A DNA stretch of 64,000 nucleotides from Bacteroidales bacterium (lineage in GTDB: Bacteria; Bacteroidota; Bacteroidia; Bacteroidales; Tenuifilaceae): NCBI GenBank assembly GCA_020636835.1, contig JACJXC010000004.1, positions 372,001 through 436,000 of the forward strand, written 5' to 3'. The notes under the pieces are model-generated. The model saw only the letters and a program-made list of their open reading frames with translations, was not told the origin of the DNA and did not search any database. Of this stretch, positions 35,803-46,060 are shown piece by piece. The position numbers and the translations under genes were made by a program. Within the stretch, counting starts at the first letter, position 1; every line of letters begins with the position of its first letter.

Positions 35803-35895
35803 AACAAACTCACATTTAAACACCTTGTGGCACACAGAATAAAAAACAATCTATTTAATTTGATTAATAGAACTCATAAAAGAAACTAATAAGGA

Positions 35896-36711
35896 TTAAA
35901 CCGAAACCCCAAAATCGCGCAACGCATCGTTCAGCGAGGTTTTTTTATCGGTCGATTCCTTACGCTTGCCGATAATGAGAGCGCACGAAACCTGATACTC
36001 TCCTGCGGGGAATTTCTTTGTGTACGAGCCGGGGATAACCACCGAACGCTCTGGCACAATCCCCTTGTATTCCAAAGGTTCGCTGCCCGACACATCGATA
36101 ATTTTAGTCGATTGAGTGAGCACCACATTTGCACCCAGCACAGCCTCCCTGCAAACCCTTACGCCTTCGACCACAATGCATCGCGAACCGATAAAACAAC
36201 CATCCTCAATAATTACGGGAGCAGCCTGAACGGGCTCTAGCACACCTCCAATACCAACACCACCGCTTAAATGAACGTTCTTTCCAATTTGGGCACACGA
36301 TCCCACTGTGGCCCATGTGTCCACCATGGTTCCCTCATCCACATAAGCCCCAATATTAACGTACGAAGGCATCATAATAACGCCTTTGGACAGATAGCTG
36401 CCATAGCGGGCCACTGCGTGAGGCACAACCCGAACTCCAAGCTGTTTATAGTTCAATTTTAAAGGAATCTTATCGTAAAATTCAAGGGGACCCGCCTCAA
36501 GCACTTTCATCTCCTTAATGGGAAAGTACATAAGAACAGCCTTCTTAACCCACTCATTAACTGTCCAATCCAACCCATTAGGTTCTGCCACACGGAGTTC
36601 GCCTTTATCGAGCAGTTCCACAACACGTTCAATTGCAGCCCTAGCACTAACAGCCCCAAGCAACTCACGGTTCTCCCAGGCCTGTTCTACAATCAGCTTA
36701 AGTTCATTCAT
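35896..36711 (-). CDS. dapD: 2,3,4,5-tetrahydropyridine-2,6-dicarboxylate N-succinyltransferase
   Basis: DapD succinylates tetrahydrodipicolinate in the succinylase branch of lysine/meso-diaminopimelate synthesis. The 271 residues show an N-terminal helical domain and a left-handed beta-helix of hexapeptide repeats (GVIMMPSYVNIGAYVDEGTMVDTWATVGSCAQIGKNVHLSGGVGIGGVLEP). The family signature PVIIEDGCFIGSRCIVVEG follows. Length is exactly typical. It stands alone on the minus strand. Confidence 0.97.
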   Translation of the reverse strand: MNELKLIVEQAWENRELLGAVSARAAIERVVELLDKGELRVAEPNGLDWTVNEWVKKAVLMYFPIKEMKVLEAGPLEFYDKIPLKLNYKQLGVRVVPHAVARYGSYLSKGVIMMPSYVNIGAYVDEGTMVDTWATVGSCAQIGKNVHLSGGVGIGGVLEPVQAAPVIIEDGCFIGSRCIVVEGVRVCREAVLGANVVLTQSTKIIDVSGSEPLEYKGIVPERSVVIPGSYTKKFPAGEYQVSCALIIGKRKESTDKKTSLNDALRDFGVSV

Positions 36712-36915
36712 ATAGGATAATTACTTAAATTGCAAATGTAACTATTTTGCTATTCATTACTATACGATAGCTTAAGAATGAACAAGCAAATGCATTTATT
36801 GCAAAATGATGGATCAACAAACCCAAATAAACCTAACATCATTCCAGAAGTCGAAATAGAGTACCCAAACCCATAACACATGAAATACCACGGTAACCTA
36901 ACAAATTACAAACAG

Positions 36916-39321
36916 ATGAAAAAAATTGTATGCATAGCAGTGGCAATAGTCGCAAGCATTCCGACTCTTATTGCTCAGGAGTTGGTTCGCTACCAAACCC
37001 CACCACAGGAGCTGCTCAGCTTAATTGAAGCACCCTCAACCCCATCGTTCTCGGTTAGCCCCAATAAGCAAACATACCTACTGGCATACCCCCAGGATAT
37101 GCCAGATTTGATGGAATTGGCACAGCCCGAGCTAAAAATTGCGGGAACAAGAATAAATCCAAGCAATTACGGGCAAAGCAATACCCGATCGTACGCAAAA
37201 TTCGAAATAGTAGATTTTGTAACAAACAAATCGACAGCAATAAGCGGATTGCCCAGCAATGGGACAGTTACGGCCTACCGCTGGTCGCCAAACGGACAAC
37301 ACATTGCATTTAGCGTTTACCTACAAAACACAATCGAGATGTGGGTAGCCGACATAAATAGCTGTGTAGCCCGAAAAGTATCGGAGAATCTGAACGAATC
37401 GCTCATATCGCCCGCCTTTCAGTGGGCATCAGATAGTCAATCGCTGCTATACGTTGCGGTTTGCAAAGGGCTCCACAAACCTCTATCAGGAGAGCTTCCG
37501 CTAGGCCCATCGGTTCAACACTCGGCAGGAAAGAAAACAAATGCACGCACATACCAGGATCTACTGAAAAACCCCACCGACGAACAGCTATTTGAATACT
37601 ACTGCATATCGCAGCTGAACGCGGTAACGATGGATGGCCAATCCAAACAAATTGGGAATCGCGGAATCCTTGCAGATTTCGACCTGTCGCCCGATGGCAA
37701 CTATATACTGATTGAAGAGATAGTCCGCCCTTACTCCTACCTAGTCCCCGCAAACCTGTTCCCCACCAACTTTCATATATGGAATAAAAAGGGTGAATTA
37801 ACCAAACGCCTGGCCGAGCTTCCCCTGGCCGACGACATACCCCAAGGCTTTAATGCCACACGCAAAGGAGCCCGCTCGTTCTTTTGGCGCACCGACAAAC
37901 CCGCCACTATTGTTTGGGTTGAAGCACAAGACGAGGGCAATCCTAAAAATAACTCAAAAATAAAAGATGCCCTATTCAGCCTCGACTCACCTTTCAGGGA
38001 AGCAGCAACCAAACTGGTTGAACTCGACACGCGATTTTCGGGCATCGATTGGGGATGGGAAACCCTGGCAATTGTTTACGGACGTTGGTGGAGCACACGC
38101 CGAGCAGTAACCCTTGCCATAAACCCATCGCAACCCAACCTATCGCCAAAAACCCTTTGGGATAGGTCGTACGAGGATGCCTACAGCGATCCAGGACGTT
38201 TTATTACCAAACTCAACAATTGGGGCCGAAGGGTTCTTTTAACCAACAAATCCAAGGAAACCCTATTCCTTTCGGGCGCGGGATCGTCGGCGCAGGGCGA
38301 CATGCCATTCCTCGACGAGTACAGCATCGGGAAAAGGAAAAGCACCAGGCTATGGCAATCGGTAGCACCATACTACGAATACTTCATCGACTTCCTGAAT
38401 CCCCTAAAGTTACAATTCATCACATCGAAGGAATCGGTTGCGGAACAACCGAACATCTACCTATACACTGGAAAGGGAAAAGAGGCAAAACAGATTACCC
38501 ACTTTCCACACCCAATGGAAACGTTAAAAGACGTAAGCAAGGAGTTTATACACTACAAACGTAGCGATGGAGTAAACCTCACAGGCACTCTATACCTACC
38601 CGCAGGGTACAAAAAGGGAGACAAGCCCTTACCCACACTAATGTGGGCATACCCGCAGGAGTATGTAAACGCCAGTCATGCGGGGCAGGTAAAGGGTTCG
38701 CCCTACAGGTTCATCCGCCCATCGAGGATGTCGGCAGTACTGTGGGTGGCACGCGGCTACGCAGTATTCGACAACATCTCGATGCCAATTGTTGCCAAGG
38801 ATGGCAAGGAGGCCAACGACACCTTTATTGAGCAACTGATTGACAATGCCAAATCGGCCATCGATACGCTGGTTGCCATGGGAGTAACCAACCCCAAGCG
38901 GGTTGCCATTGGAGGCCACTCGTACGGTGCATTTATGACCGCCAACCTCATGGCGCACTCCAACCTATTTGCCGCAGGGATAGCCCGAAGCGGCGCATAC
39001 AACCGAACACTAACACCTTTTGGTTTCCAAAACGAGGAGCGCACCTACTGGCAAGCGCCAGAGATATACAACGCCATGTCGCCGTTTATGCACGCTGATA
39101 AGATTGACGAGCCACTCCTCCTGATACACGGACAGAACGACAACAACAGCGGCACATTCCCACTACAAAGCGAACGGCTTTACGCCGCCATAAAAGGGCA
39201 CGGAGGTACAACACGACTAGTGCTTCTACCCTACGAAAGCCATGGCTACAAAGCTCGCCAATCGCTACTCCACACTGTTTGGGAAATGGATAACTGGCTT
39301 CAAACCCACCTGAACAAGTAA
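36916..39321 (+). CDS. S9-family peptidase, glutamyl-endopeptidase-like, exported
   Basis: From ATG 36916 the protein has 801 residues with a signal peptide (MKKIVCIAVAIVASIPTLIAQ). The N-terminal beta-propeller begins YQTPPQELLSLIEAPSTPSFSVSP, resembling the chloroplast/bacterial glutamyl endopeptidase (S9D) start. The C-terminal alpha/beta hydrolase has Ser669 in GGHSYGAFMTANL, Asp in LLIHGQNDNNSG and His in ESHGYKARQS. In frame ATG 36880 exists but would put 12 residues before the signal peptide. It is probably periplasmic and cleaves peptides after Glu, judging from the family. It is a single-gene unit ending in a strong terminator. Confidence 0.92.
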   Translation: MKKIVCIAVAIVASIPTLIAQELVRYQTPPQELLSLIEAPSTPSFSVSPNKQTYLLAYPQDMPDLMELAQPELKIAGTRINPSNYGQSNTRSYAKFEIVDFVTNKSTAISGLPSNGTVTAYRWSPNGQHIAFSVYLQNTIEMWVADINSCVARKVSENLNESLISPAFQWASDSQSLLYVAVCKGLHKPLSGELPLGPSVQHSAGKKTNARTYQDLLKNPTDEQLFEYYCISQLNAVTMDGQSKQIGNRGILADFDLSPDGNYILIEEIVRPYSYLVPANLFPTNFHIWNKKGELTKRLAELPLADDIPQGFNATRKGARSFFWRTDKPATIVWVEAQDEGNPKNNSKIKDALFSLDSPFREAATKLVELDTRFSGIDWGWETLAIVYGRWWSTRRAVTLAINPSQPNLSPKTLWDRSYEDAYSDPGRFITKLNNWGRRVLLTNKSKETLFLSGAGSSAQGDMPFLDEYSIGKRKSTRLWQSVAPYYEYFIDFLNPLKLQFITSKESVAEQPNIYLYTGKGKEAKQITHFPHPMETLKDVSKEFIHYKRSDGVNLTGTLYLPAGYKKGDKPLPTLMWAYPQEYVNASHAGQVKGSPYRFIRPSRMSAVLWVARGYAVFDNISMPIVAKDGKEANDTFIEQLIDNAKSAIDTLVAMGVTNPKRVAIGGHSYGAFMTANLMAHSNLFAAGIARSGAYNRTLTPFGFQNEERTYWQAPEIYNAMSPFMHADKIDEPLLLIHGQNDNNSGTFPLQSERLYAAIKGHGGTTRLVLLPYESHGYKARQSLLHTVWEMDNWLQTHLNK

Positions 39322-39337
39322 CATTTAAAAAAAACCT

Positions 39338-39370
39338 CCCGGCACAACCCGAACTATGAGTTGTGCCGGG
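39338..39370 (+). terminator. Intrinsic terminator of the S9 peptidase gene
   Basis: CCCGGCACAA pairs with TTGTGCCGGG and is followed by AATATTTTT. Confidence 0.85.
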
Positions 39371-39547
39371 AATATTTTTGCACACAGTTACTAAATGGAG
39401 ATTCCAGGGCACCACATAAAAACGCAAAAATTCAATACATCAAAGCGACAACCACTTTCGAAAATTATGCTTAAATTTGGTTAAACTTATCGCAAAAAAT
39501 AGGTTAGTATTTTACAACTGTTATTTTTGAATTAAAATACTTAAACC

Positions 39548-40348
39548 TTGATATCCAGAACAGCCACAATCATTCTCCTTTTCTGCTGCATAACCACAAG
39601 GCTATGGGCACAAAACCATTTTAAGTTCGACGACACCCTCCGCAACATCAACCTACGAATTGTTGATGCAAATACAAAGGAGCCCATTGGACTGGCTCAT
39701 ATTTTTAACACCACCCAACATCAAGGAGAGATTTCCGATTTGCTAGGATACCTCACCATACCAATTGCCTTTGGCGACAGCCTTACGGTAACGGCCATTG
39801 GGTACAACGCAAAAAAACTATTTAATTGGGGCCAATTCAAACACGACTCGCTATACTACGACATCCCTATTTCGCCAAAAGTTTACGAAATAAAAGAGGT
39901 GAAAATATCACGCTTCACCACCTACGACCGATTCCTGAAAGAGGTGGCCAACCTAAAACTCCCCAAAAGCAAGGAATACATACAACTGGAGCGCCTACAG
40001 TGGTATCTGTTTGGCATTGTAAAAAAATCGAAAGGAAATAATTTACCGGGTTCAGTGGCTGGTATAGGATTTGGCGAGGATTGGTATCACAAACAAAACG
40101 TAAAACTGGCCGAGTTAAAGGATAAGGAAATAGATAAAAGATCTATCGAACAGAAATATAACCCCGGAATAATCCAGGAGTTAACAGGGCTTTCGGGCGA
40201 TGAGTTCTACAAATTCATGGCGGAACTCGATTTTACCGACAAGCAACTTCTGGAGCTATCCGATTACGAGATTCGTGAAAAAATTCTCAAAAAATTCAGC
40301 GATTATAAAACTCGTAAACAACCGGAAGAAATTAAAGCCAACGAATAA
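39548..40348 (+). CDS. Exported protein with carboxypeptidase-regulatory-like domain, function unknown
   Basis: The 266 residues begin with a signal peptide (ISRTATIILLFCCITTRLWAQ) from TTG 39548; I found no ATG in frame nearby. A CarboxypepD_reg-like beta-sandwich (about 28-100) follows, with LRIVDANTKEPIGLAHIFN, and ends in a KEIKEVKISRF strand typical of TonB-receptor plug linkers. The C-terminal part (about 110-266) is helical and charged and matches nothing I recognise. The TAA stop shares its last base with the start of the PLP enzyme downstream (TAATG), so the two are translationally coupled, though their roles do not obviously connect. Confidence 0.8.
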   Translation: MISRTATIILLFCCITTRLWAQNHFKFDDTLRNINLRIVDANTKEPIGLAHIFNTTQHQGEISDLLGYLTIPIAFGDSLTVTAIGYNAKKLFNWGQFKHDSLYYDIPISPKVYEIKEVKISRFTTYDRFLKEVANLKLPKSKEYIQLERLQWYLFGIVKKSKGNNLPGSVAGIGFGEDWYHKQNVKLAELKDKEIDKRSIEQKYNPGIIQELTGLSGDEFYKFMAELDFTDKQLLELSDYEIREKILKKFSDYKTRKQPEEIKANE

Positions 40349-41310
40349 TGCAACCGCTTACCGAATCACATAAACCCAGCATTGCCGACATTGAAGGGGC
40401 ATACACCACAATTAAATCAGAAATTCACAGAACCCCCATTCTAACCTGCAGAGGGATAAACTCGATACTAAACGCCAACATCTTTTTTAAATGCGAAAAC
40501 TTCCAGAAAGTAGGAGCATTTAAGTACCGAGGAGCCACAAACGCAGTACTAAACCTCCCCCTCAGCGAGGCAAAATTCGGAGTGGCCACCCACAGCTCGG
40601 GAAATCATGCCGCAGCCCTAGCACTAGCCGCAGCAAAGCGGGGCATCCCCGCCTACATTGTTATGCCCGATAATGCCCCCAGTATAAAAAAGAAAGCCGT
40701 TGCGGGCTATGGTGCAACAATTACATTCTGCCCTCCAACACAGCAGGCGCGCGAGGAAACCCTGGGCCAAATTCAAAAGGAAACCGGGGCTGCTTTTATA
40801 CATCCCTACAACAACCACAACGTAATATGCGGGCAGGGAACAACCACGCTGGAACTATTCGAGGATGTTTCGGATTTAGACATTGTGATTGCCCCCGTTG
40901 GCGGAGGTGGCCTGCTGAGTGGCACCGCAACCTACGCCAAGGAAAAGAATCCATCGGTAAAGGTATATGGAGCAGAACCCGCAAATGCCGACGACGCATA
41001 CCGGTCGCTCCGCGATGGGACAATTTACCCATCGGTAAATCCCAAAACCATTGCCGACGGGCTACTCACATCGCTATGCCCACTCACCTACTCCATTATC
41101 TCGGCAAAATGCGACGGAATACTCACCGTGCCGGAAGATACCATTGCGAATGCAATGCGCATGGTTTGGGAACGGATGAAAATTATTATTGAACCATCAT
41201 CGGCAGTACCTATAGCCGCAATAATGGCTAACCCAAGCCTATTCAGGGAACAACGCGTAGGGGTTATTATTTCGGGAGGCAATGTGGATTTGGATAACCT
41301 CCCCTGGTAA
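40348..41310 (+). CDS. PLP-dependent threonine/serine dehydratase (serine-racemase-like)
   Basis: The 320 residues are a fold-type II PLP enzyme. Lys59 in VGAFKYRGA binds PLP, SSGNHAAALALAA binds the substrate carboxylate, and the glycine loop GGGGLLSG binds the phosphate. There is no C-terminal ACT domain, so it is the catabolic/serine-racemase-like short form that turns Ser/Thr into 2-oxo acids or racemises Ser. IISGGNVDLDNLPW closes it. The start overlaps the stop of the exported protein upstream by one base. Whether dehydration or racemisation dominates cannot be told. Confidence 0.93.
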   Translation: MQPLTESHKPSIADIEGAYTTIKSEIHRTPILTCRGINSILNANIFFKCENFQKVGAFKYRGATNAVLNLPLSEAKFGVATHSSGNHAAALALAAAKRGIPAYIVMPDNAPSIKKKAVAGYGATITFCPPTQQAREETLGQIQKETGAAFIHPYNNHNVICGQGTTTLELFEDVSDLDIVIAPVGGGGLLSGTATYAKEKNPSVKVYGAEPANADDAYRSLRDGTIYPSVNPKTIADGLLTSLCPLTYSIISAKCDGILTVPEDTIANAMRMVWERMKIIIEPSSAVPIAAIMANPSLFREQRVGVIISGGNVDLDNLPW

Positions 41311-41318
41311 CAGAAAGA

Positions 41319-42410
41319 TCAATTCCTACGTTTCCGGAATACATACTTGGCCACCACCGGATAATGATCCGAATAATTAATCCGCGGACTATAGAAGTTA
41401 ACCGCCTCGAAGCTGGGCGAATGTAAGATATAATCGATCCGGTACGATGGCCACAACCCAGCATAGGTGTACACAAAGCCAACACCACCCTCTTTAAACG
41501 AATCGTTAAGCCGATGCGTTAACTCTTTGTAAGTGTACGAAACTGGAGAGTCGTTAAAATCGCCACACAAAATTATTGGATACTTACAACCATCAATATG
41601 CTTAACAATCTTGTCGACCTGTTGCGCTCGCTTCTCAAAAGCATTGTGCATACGGGTAAGTATATCCTTGAGCTCATTGTACTTATTGCTCTCGTTACGA
41701 AATTCGCTCTTCAGCAAAAAATTAAAATTACGCTCCTTGAGACGCAACGATTGCAAATGGTTATTGTAAACCCGAACAGTATCGCCCGCAACAAGTATAT
41801 CGGCATAGATGCAGGAGTTGAACGAATTTTCGAACAGAATTTCGCCAGTATCCACAATAGGGTACTTGGAGAAAATGGCAAGACCATACGCCGACTGCTT
41901 GCGTTTAAGGATATACTCAACATGCGAATTCATCCCCAACATTCTACGAGCCTGCGCCTCGGTAAACTTATCGGATCGAACATAGAACTCCTGCAAGCAA
42001 ACCACATCAAAATTTTCCTTATTGATATAATTAAGAATGCTCCCGTACGTAGGATCGCCCTTTGCCCACGAATACAGCTTAAAGAGATTGACGTTATAGG
42101 ACAACACCTTCAAATCAACTCGAGCTACCTTTTTGGCTCTCCCAAACGGCAGCTGAATGAACGCATTAAGATGGTTCACCCCCAACACAATGGCTATTAA
42201 CGAGATTGCAAAAAGCCAGCGCCAACGGAATACCCAGTAAACAAAATAACCTATATTAATAATAAGCAGAAATGGGTAAAGCAACCCTACAATAGCGGGC
42301 AACCAAAAATCGGCGGGGCTTACATAAACCGAAAGGTACGAAGCCAGCAACCCCAAGGCAAAAAAGATGTTGCCAATAAGCAAAAGGTTATGTAGAATTT
42401 TGCGAATCAT
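41319..42410 (-). CDS. Membrane-anchored endonuclease/exonuclease/phosphatase family protein
   Basis: The 363 residues have three N-terminal membrane segments (to about 90) and a cytoplasmic or periplasmic EEP domain. Domain motifs are LKVLSYNVNLFKLY, VVCLQEFYVR (metal Glu), YNNHLQS, PIILCGDFNDSP (catalytic Asp/Asn) and NYSDHYPVVAKY (catalytic His). EEP members hydrolyse phosphodiesters of nucleic acids, inositol phosphates or lipids; the substrate here is unknown. Its ATG overlaps the stop of the first rhomboid gene by one base, so it is the last gene of the rhomboid operon. Confidence 0.93.
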   Translation of the reverse strand: MIRKILHNLLLIGNIFFALGLLASYLSVYVSPADFWLPAIVGLLYPFLLIINIGYFVYWVFRWRWLFAISLIAIVLGVNHLNAFIQLPFGRAKKVARVDLKVLSYNVNLFKLYSWAKGDPTYGSILNYINKENFDVVCLQEFYVRSDKFTEAQARRMLGMNSHVEYILKRKQSAYGLAIFSKYPIVDTGEILFENSFNSCIYADILVAGDTVRVYNNHLQSLRLKERNFNFLLKSEFRNESNKYNELKDILTRMHNAFEKRAQQVDKIVKHIDGCKYPIILCGDFNDSPVSYTYKELTHRLNDSFKEGGVGFVYTYAGLWPSYRIDYILHSPSFEAVNFYSPRINYSDHYPVVAKYVFRKRRN

Positions 42411-43297
42411 CAGTTCACCGAGTCGTTTTTCATTCGGAAAAGAGTATCCTTCTCCTCCTTGGTTAGGCTATCGTAACCCGATTTTGAAATCTTATCGAGT
42501 ATTTCGTCGATATTCTGATGCTTCTGAACCTTACGTAAATTGTAATCGTAATCGGGGTTGGTCGATCGGTAATCGACCTTGAGCTTCGACTTTTTCCTCA
42601 AACTGATTTTGCCCAATCCCTCGAACAAACGGAAAGGGGTGGTTAAGTCCCAGCCCTTCAGCAATGCTTTTACATAGATAAAACCGAACAAAGCGCCGCC
42701 AAGGTGTGCAATATGCCCACCAGCATTCGATACCGGGATACTAATTATATCTATTAAAATTGACACCAGCGCCAGGTACTTCAGCTTAACCGCTCCAAGA
42801 AATAGTAGGTAAATGGTATGATTGGGGCGCAGGGTACACACCGCAATCACAATAGCCAAAACCGATGCCGATGCGCCAAGGGCAATTGCCATGCTAGTTT
42901 CCGAGGCGAATGCCGGCAAAAAGTTATAAGCCAACACAAACAGTACCGCTCCAGCAAGACCTCCCAAAATATAAACACCCACAAGCTGTCGCTGCGTCAT
43001 AAACATCAGGAACAGCTGACCAAACCAGTATAGCCATAGCAGGTTAAAAAGGATGTGCAAAAAACCCTCGTGAAAAAACATGTAGGTTAATAGGGTCCAC
43101 GGCCTAACCAGCAAACTTGTAAAATCGGCAGGAACCGAGAGCAGATAAGCATAACTACTCCCAATGGGAGTTCCTCCCATAAAAAGAAACGCCCTGATTA
43201 AATTATAAATCAAAAAGATAGCCAAATTGATGTATATCAACTTAGTTAAATTGCTGCCAAACCTGAACGAATCCTTAAGCTCGCTATAAATGCTCAT
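42410..43297 (-). CDS. Rhomboid-family intramembrane serine protease
   Basis: The 295 residues have six hydrophobic segments. The loop HEGFLHILFN is the rhomboid HxxxN motif region, catalytic Ser143 lies in LGASASV (usual form GASG), and His about 204 in HIAHLGGALFGF. A basic cytoplasmic tail (RKKSKLKVDYRS) ends the protein. Rhomboids cleave single-span membrane proteins within the lipid bilayer. The next gene upstream is another rhomboid; the two are distant paralogues, with 41 bases between them. Confidence 0.92.
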   Translation of the reverse strand: MSIYSELKDSFRFGSNLTKLIYINLAIFLIYNLIRAFLFMGGTPIGSSYAYLLSVPADFTSLLVRPWTLLTYMFFHEGFLHILFNLLWLYWFGQLFLMFMTQRQLVGVYILGGLAGAVLFVLAYNFLPAFASETSMAIALGASASVLAIVIAVCTLRPNHTIYLLFLGAVKLKYLALVSILIDIISIPVSNAGGHIAHLGGALFGFIYVKALLKGWDLTTPFRLFEGLGKISLRKKSKLKVDYRSTNPDYDYNLRKVQKHQNIDEILDKISKSGYDSLTKEEKDTLFRMKNDSVN

Positions 43298-43338
43298 AGT
43301 AACATCTGCGGTTTAAAAGTAAATTTAGTTGATTTTTT

Positions 43339-44163
43339 TTAATAAAACATATCCTTCCGGGTTCGCCAGTATTTAATCAGGATAAACCCAAAAATCATTC
43401 CGCCCAGGTGTGCAAAGTGGGCAATATTACTGCCGGGCTGAGTTAACCCTAGGAATAGTTCCAAACCTCCGTAAATAATAACCATCCATTTAGCTTTAAT
43501 AGGCATAGGGGGAATAAGCAGCATAAGCACAGTGTTTGGGAAAAGCATGCCAAACGCCAGCAGTACCCCGTAAACGGCCCCCGATGCGCCCACCGTGGGA
43601 ATTTCCAACTGCAACTGAATTAATTGTTGGGTATAAATTGATGCCTGCTCCAGAAATACAGGATTATTGGGTGCTGCGAACCACGCATCAAGGAACTTAG
43701 TATAAACCTGATCGTAATACTCGGGGAAATGATTGGTAACAAATGCGGCAAAGGTTTGTGGCGACGGGGTATTCAGCATTGCAACAGCATCGGTTTGGAT
43801 TGAGTGCAAATGCAAATAGTTCACCAAAAGATGTATTGCCGCAGCCCCCAATCCGGTAATCAGGTAATAGGTTAAGAAACGCTTACCGCCCCAAACCTGT
43901 TCCAATATCCGTCCGAACATATACAATGCAAACATATTGAAGAGGAGATGGGTAAACCCACCGTGCATAAACATGTGCGTTACAAACTGGTGCGGCCTGA
44001 AACTGGGTGAATTGGGGGAGTACAATCCCAAAATCCTATTCAAATCGACATGAAATGTTGTTTCGGCCACCCACGTTACAAGCAGCATTATAACATTGAT
44101 AATAATTAGATTCTTCACCACGGGTGGTATGGTACTCAAAAATCCTCTCTCGCTAAAGTTCAT
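43339..44163 (-). CDS. Rhomboid-family intramembrane serine protease (second)
   Basis: The 274 residues carry HGGFTHLLFNMFALY, catalytic Ser194 in VGASGAVYG, and His in NIAHFAHLGGMIFGF. About 75 residues (roughly 112-188), predicted to be extramembrane, separate the second and third helix blocks, a long loop often seen in bacteroidetal rhomboids. It is in a minus-strand run with mutL upstream (47 bases) and the Ser143 rhomboid downstream. Confidence 0.93.
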   Translation of the reverse strand: MNFSERGFLSTIPPVVKNLIIINVIMLLVTWVAETTFHVDLNRILGLYSPNSPSFRPHQFVTHMFMHGGFTHLLFNMFALYMFGRILEQVWGGKRFLTYYLITGLGAAAIHLLVNYLHLHSIQTDAVAMLNTPSPQTFAAFVTNHFPEYYDQVYTKFLDAWFAAPNNPVFLEQASIYTQQLIQLQLEIPTVGASGAVYGVLLAFGMLFPNTVLMLLIPPMPIKAKWMVIIYGGLELFLGLTQPGSNIAHFAHLGGMIFGFILIKYWRTRKDMFY

Positions 44164-44210
44164 TACACATTGATTTTATCAAATTAAAACAGCTATACAC
44201 CTTAAAAGGT

Positions 44211-46049
44211 TTATCGCAACTTCTTATCCAACTCGTCCATTTCAATAATTGTCAACACCTTTTTACCATCGGGCGAAAAGTTAGGATGGTTACAGGCAAA
44301 AAGCTTATCGACCAACTCCTGCATCTCAAATGGCGTTAGGTTCCGGCTATAACCTATTGCCCCGGCCTTTGCCATTGATGCTGCAATTTTCTGCCGGGCA
44401 TCATCAAAGGGCAACGCCTGGCTCTCCTTAATTTCGAGCAATAGCCCATCGATCAGCTTTGCCGGTTCGGCCGATTTCAGATTAGCAGGCATACTATTAA
44501 CCCCAATGGTATTGTGCCCCAAATTACTCACCTCCAAACCCATTTGAGCTAACTCCGATTGGGAATCCATGATTAAAGCAAAATCCTGAGCGCTAAGCTC
44601 TATAGTTTGCGGGTACAACTCGCGTTGGGCAATATTATGCGCCGAGGTAAGGCTTTCGAGATACTGCTCAAAAAGGATCCGCTCGTGCGCTCGCTTCTGG
44701 TCGATCACCATCAAGCCCGACTTAACGGTGGTTAGAATGTACCGCCCCTTTACCTGGTAAAATTTAGCCGACGACTCCGCAGGGTTGTCGTCGAATCCCT
44801 TCGATGCGAATGTTTGTAATGTAAGCTGCATTGGCTCCTCCTCGGCAGGCTTATCGGCATAGAGCGACTCCCACCCCTCGCTGCTCTTGGAATGGTGGGG
44901 TTTAGCAGCAAAACTGCCACCCGAAAATTTAGCCCCCTCATCGTCGAATGGATTAAAATTGGGGTTAACGTCAATCTCGGGAGGAGTTACAGGTGCATTC
45001 TTTGGAAAAAACGGGATGCTAAACCCGGGGTCGCTATCGAAATCGATGGAGGGCACAACGGCAAATTTACCGAGCGTTTCCTTCACCGCGGCGTGCAGTA
45101 TCTGCCATATCATCCGTTCATCCTCAAACTTGATTTCGGTTTTGGTGGGATGAATGTTAACATCGATATTCTGAGGGTCGATATCAAGGTAAATAAAGTA
45201 GGTGGGAATGCTATCGGCAGGTAAAAGCCGGTTGTAGGCATTAATTACGGCACGGTTCAGGAAAGGATTTTTCATGAACCGACCATTCACAAAAAAGAAC
45301 TGCTCACCGGGGCTTTTCTTTGCACACTCGGGTTTACCAATAAACCCATCAACATTAACAATGGTTGTTTGAGTAGTAATATCGAGCAATTGAGGATTAA
45401 TGGACTTTCCAAAAAGTCCCACAATTCGTTGTTTAAGGGTGGTTGCGTTGAGCCTGTAAATATCGGCGCCATTGTGTGCAAGGCTCATGGCTATTTCGGG
45501 ATACGCCAGAGCAACCCGCTGAAACTCCGAAATAATATGCTTCAACTCCACGGAGTTCCCCTTAAGAAACTTCCGACGTGCAGGGATATTGAAAAATAGA
45601 TTCTTAACCGAAAAATTGGTACCCACTGCACAGCTAACCGGTTGTTGGCATACAAACTCGGAACCATTGATTTGCACATGGGTTCCCAGCTCATCAGCGG
45701 CTCTTCGTGTTCGGAGCTCCACCTCGGCTACTGCCGCAATGGAGGCCAAAGCCTCGCCACGGAACCCCATTGTTCGGATATCGAATAAATCGTTGGCCTG
45801 TCGGATTTTGGATGTGGCATGGCGCTCAAAGCTGAGGCGAGCATCCGTTTCGGACATCCCACTACCATCGTCAATCACCTGAATCAATGCTTTTCCGCCA
45901 TCGCGCACTATAAGCTGAATGCTTTTGCTACCGGCATCGATGGAATTCTCCATCAACTCCTTAACCACCGAGGCGGGGCGTTGAACCACCTCGCCAGCAG
46001 CAATTTGATTGGCTACCGAATCGGGTAAAAGCTGAATTATATCGGCCAT
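44211..46049 (-). CDS. mutL: DNA mismatch repair protein MutL
   Basis: MutL links mismatch recognition by MutS to strand incision. The 612 residues show the GHKL ATPase motifs MENSIDAGS, DDGSGM, ERHATSKI and GFRGEALASI, and then FFNIPARRKFLKG. A flexible linker (about 330-410) follows, and then the C-terminal dimerisation domain. The C-terminal motif MVIDQKRAHERILFE replaces the DQHAxxERxxYE form, so whether it has endonuclease activity is uncertain. Length is typical for Bacteroidota. It lies upstream of the two rhomboids. Confidence 0.97.
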   Translation of the reverse strand: MADIIQLLPDSVANQIAAGEVVQRPASVVKELMENSIDAGSKSIQLIVRDGGKALIQVIDDGSGMSETDARLSFERHATSKIRQANDLFDIRTMGFRGEALASIAAVAEVELRTRRAADELGTHVQINGSEFVCQQPVSCAVGTNFSVKNLFFNIPARRKFLKGNSVELKHIISEFQRVALAYPEIAMSLAHNGADIYRLNATTLKQRIVGLFGKSINPQLLDITTQTTIVNVDGFIGKPECAKKSPGEQFFFVNGRFMKNPFLNRAVINAYNRLLPADSIPTYFIYLDIDPQNIDVNIHPTKTEIKFEDERMIWQILHAAVKETLGKFAVVPSIDFDSDPGFSIPFFPKNAPVTPPEIDVNPNFNPFDDEGAKFSGGSFAAKPHHSKSSEGWESLYADKPAEEEPMQLTLQTFASKGFDDNPAESSAKFYQVKGRYILTTVKSGLMVIDQKRAHERILFEQYLESLTSAHNIAQRELYPQTIELSAQDFALIMDSQSELAQMGLEVSNLGHNTIGVNSMPANLKSAEPAKLIDGLLLEIKESQALPFDDARQKIAASMAKAGAIGYSRNLTPFEMQELVDKLFACNHPNFSPDGKKVLTIIEMDELDKKLR

Positions 46050-46060
46050 GGTACTTAATA

